A stretch of 16,095 bases of DNA. It comes from Flavobacteriales bacterium UBA4011 (GTDB taxonomy: Bacteria > Bacteroidota > Bacteroidia > Flavobacteriales_D > Crocinitomicaceae). Each line of letters starts with the position of its first letter. Position 1 is the stretch's first letter. The notes under the pieces were generated by a model. That model saw only the letters and a list, made by a program, of their open reading frames with translations. It had not been told where the DNA came from and did not search any database. The position numbers were made by a program, and so were the translations under genes. The stretch lies in the NCBI GenBank assembly GCA_002384725.1, contig DGBF01000012.1, positions 1 through 16,095 on the forward strand, in the 5' to 3' direction. Of the stretch, positions 16,086-16,095 are shown in pieces.

Positions 16086-16095
16086 CAACCCGCAA

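Overview
The window is a chromosomal piece from a Bacteroidota bacterium, most likely a member of Flavobacteriales; I cannot place the genus. The evidence is the cell-wall and division gene order murD–ftsW–murG–murC–ftsQ–ftsA–ftsZ, an FtsZ ending in the Bacteroidota-type tail NSFLHDNVD, TAnnTTTG-type -7 promoter elements in front of several genes, little sign of Shine-Dalgarno sites, moderate AT richness, and an asnS–rpoN pair. All genes lie on the + strand.

Bases 1–9294 are the distal part of the dcw (division and cell wall) cluster. MurD (cut by the left edge), MurG and MurC make and finish the lipid-linked peptidoglycan precursor. FtsW is the SEDS glycan polymerase of the septum, FtsQ is a divisome scaffold, and FtsA anchors FtsZ to the membrane. 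Genes are packed tightly: ftsW/murG, murG/murC and murC/ftsQ each overlap by the four bases ATGA, ftsZ overlaps a GatB/YqeY-domain gene by one base (TAATG), and ftsQ/ftsA and ftsA/ftsZ are separated by 4 and 22 bases. The exception is an unrecognised 133-residue ORF (1040–1441) between murD and ftsW, followed by 76 non-coding bases. A clear intrinsic terminator (9348–9382) closes the cluster.

Bases 9385–10957 hold an independent unit: a good Bacteroidota promoter, then a membrane glycosyltransferase of the GT22 (ALG9/PIG-B-like) family that appears to use a TTG start. Bases 10974–14605 hold asnS (with its own -7 element), rpoN (sigma-54) and a small PAP2-like membrane protein. Next comes a monocistronic M48-family metalloprotease lipoprotein (14667–15467), with its own promoter and terminator.

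The last ~580 bases have no intact gene. They hold a decayed ParE/RelE-type toxin–antitoxin operon. The antitoxin has lost its reading frame near its start and the toxin has an in-frame TAA at codon 14, yet the TAATG junction and almost all of the toxin fold remain. Upstream lie repeated TGAATCA/TGATTCA boxes and palindromes that look like the module's operator. This remnant, the orphan ORF in the dcw cluster and the bacterial GT22 enzyme are the non-routine parts; I see no convincing wholly new system.
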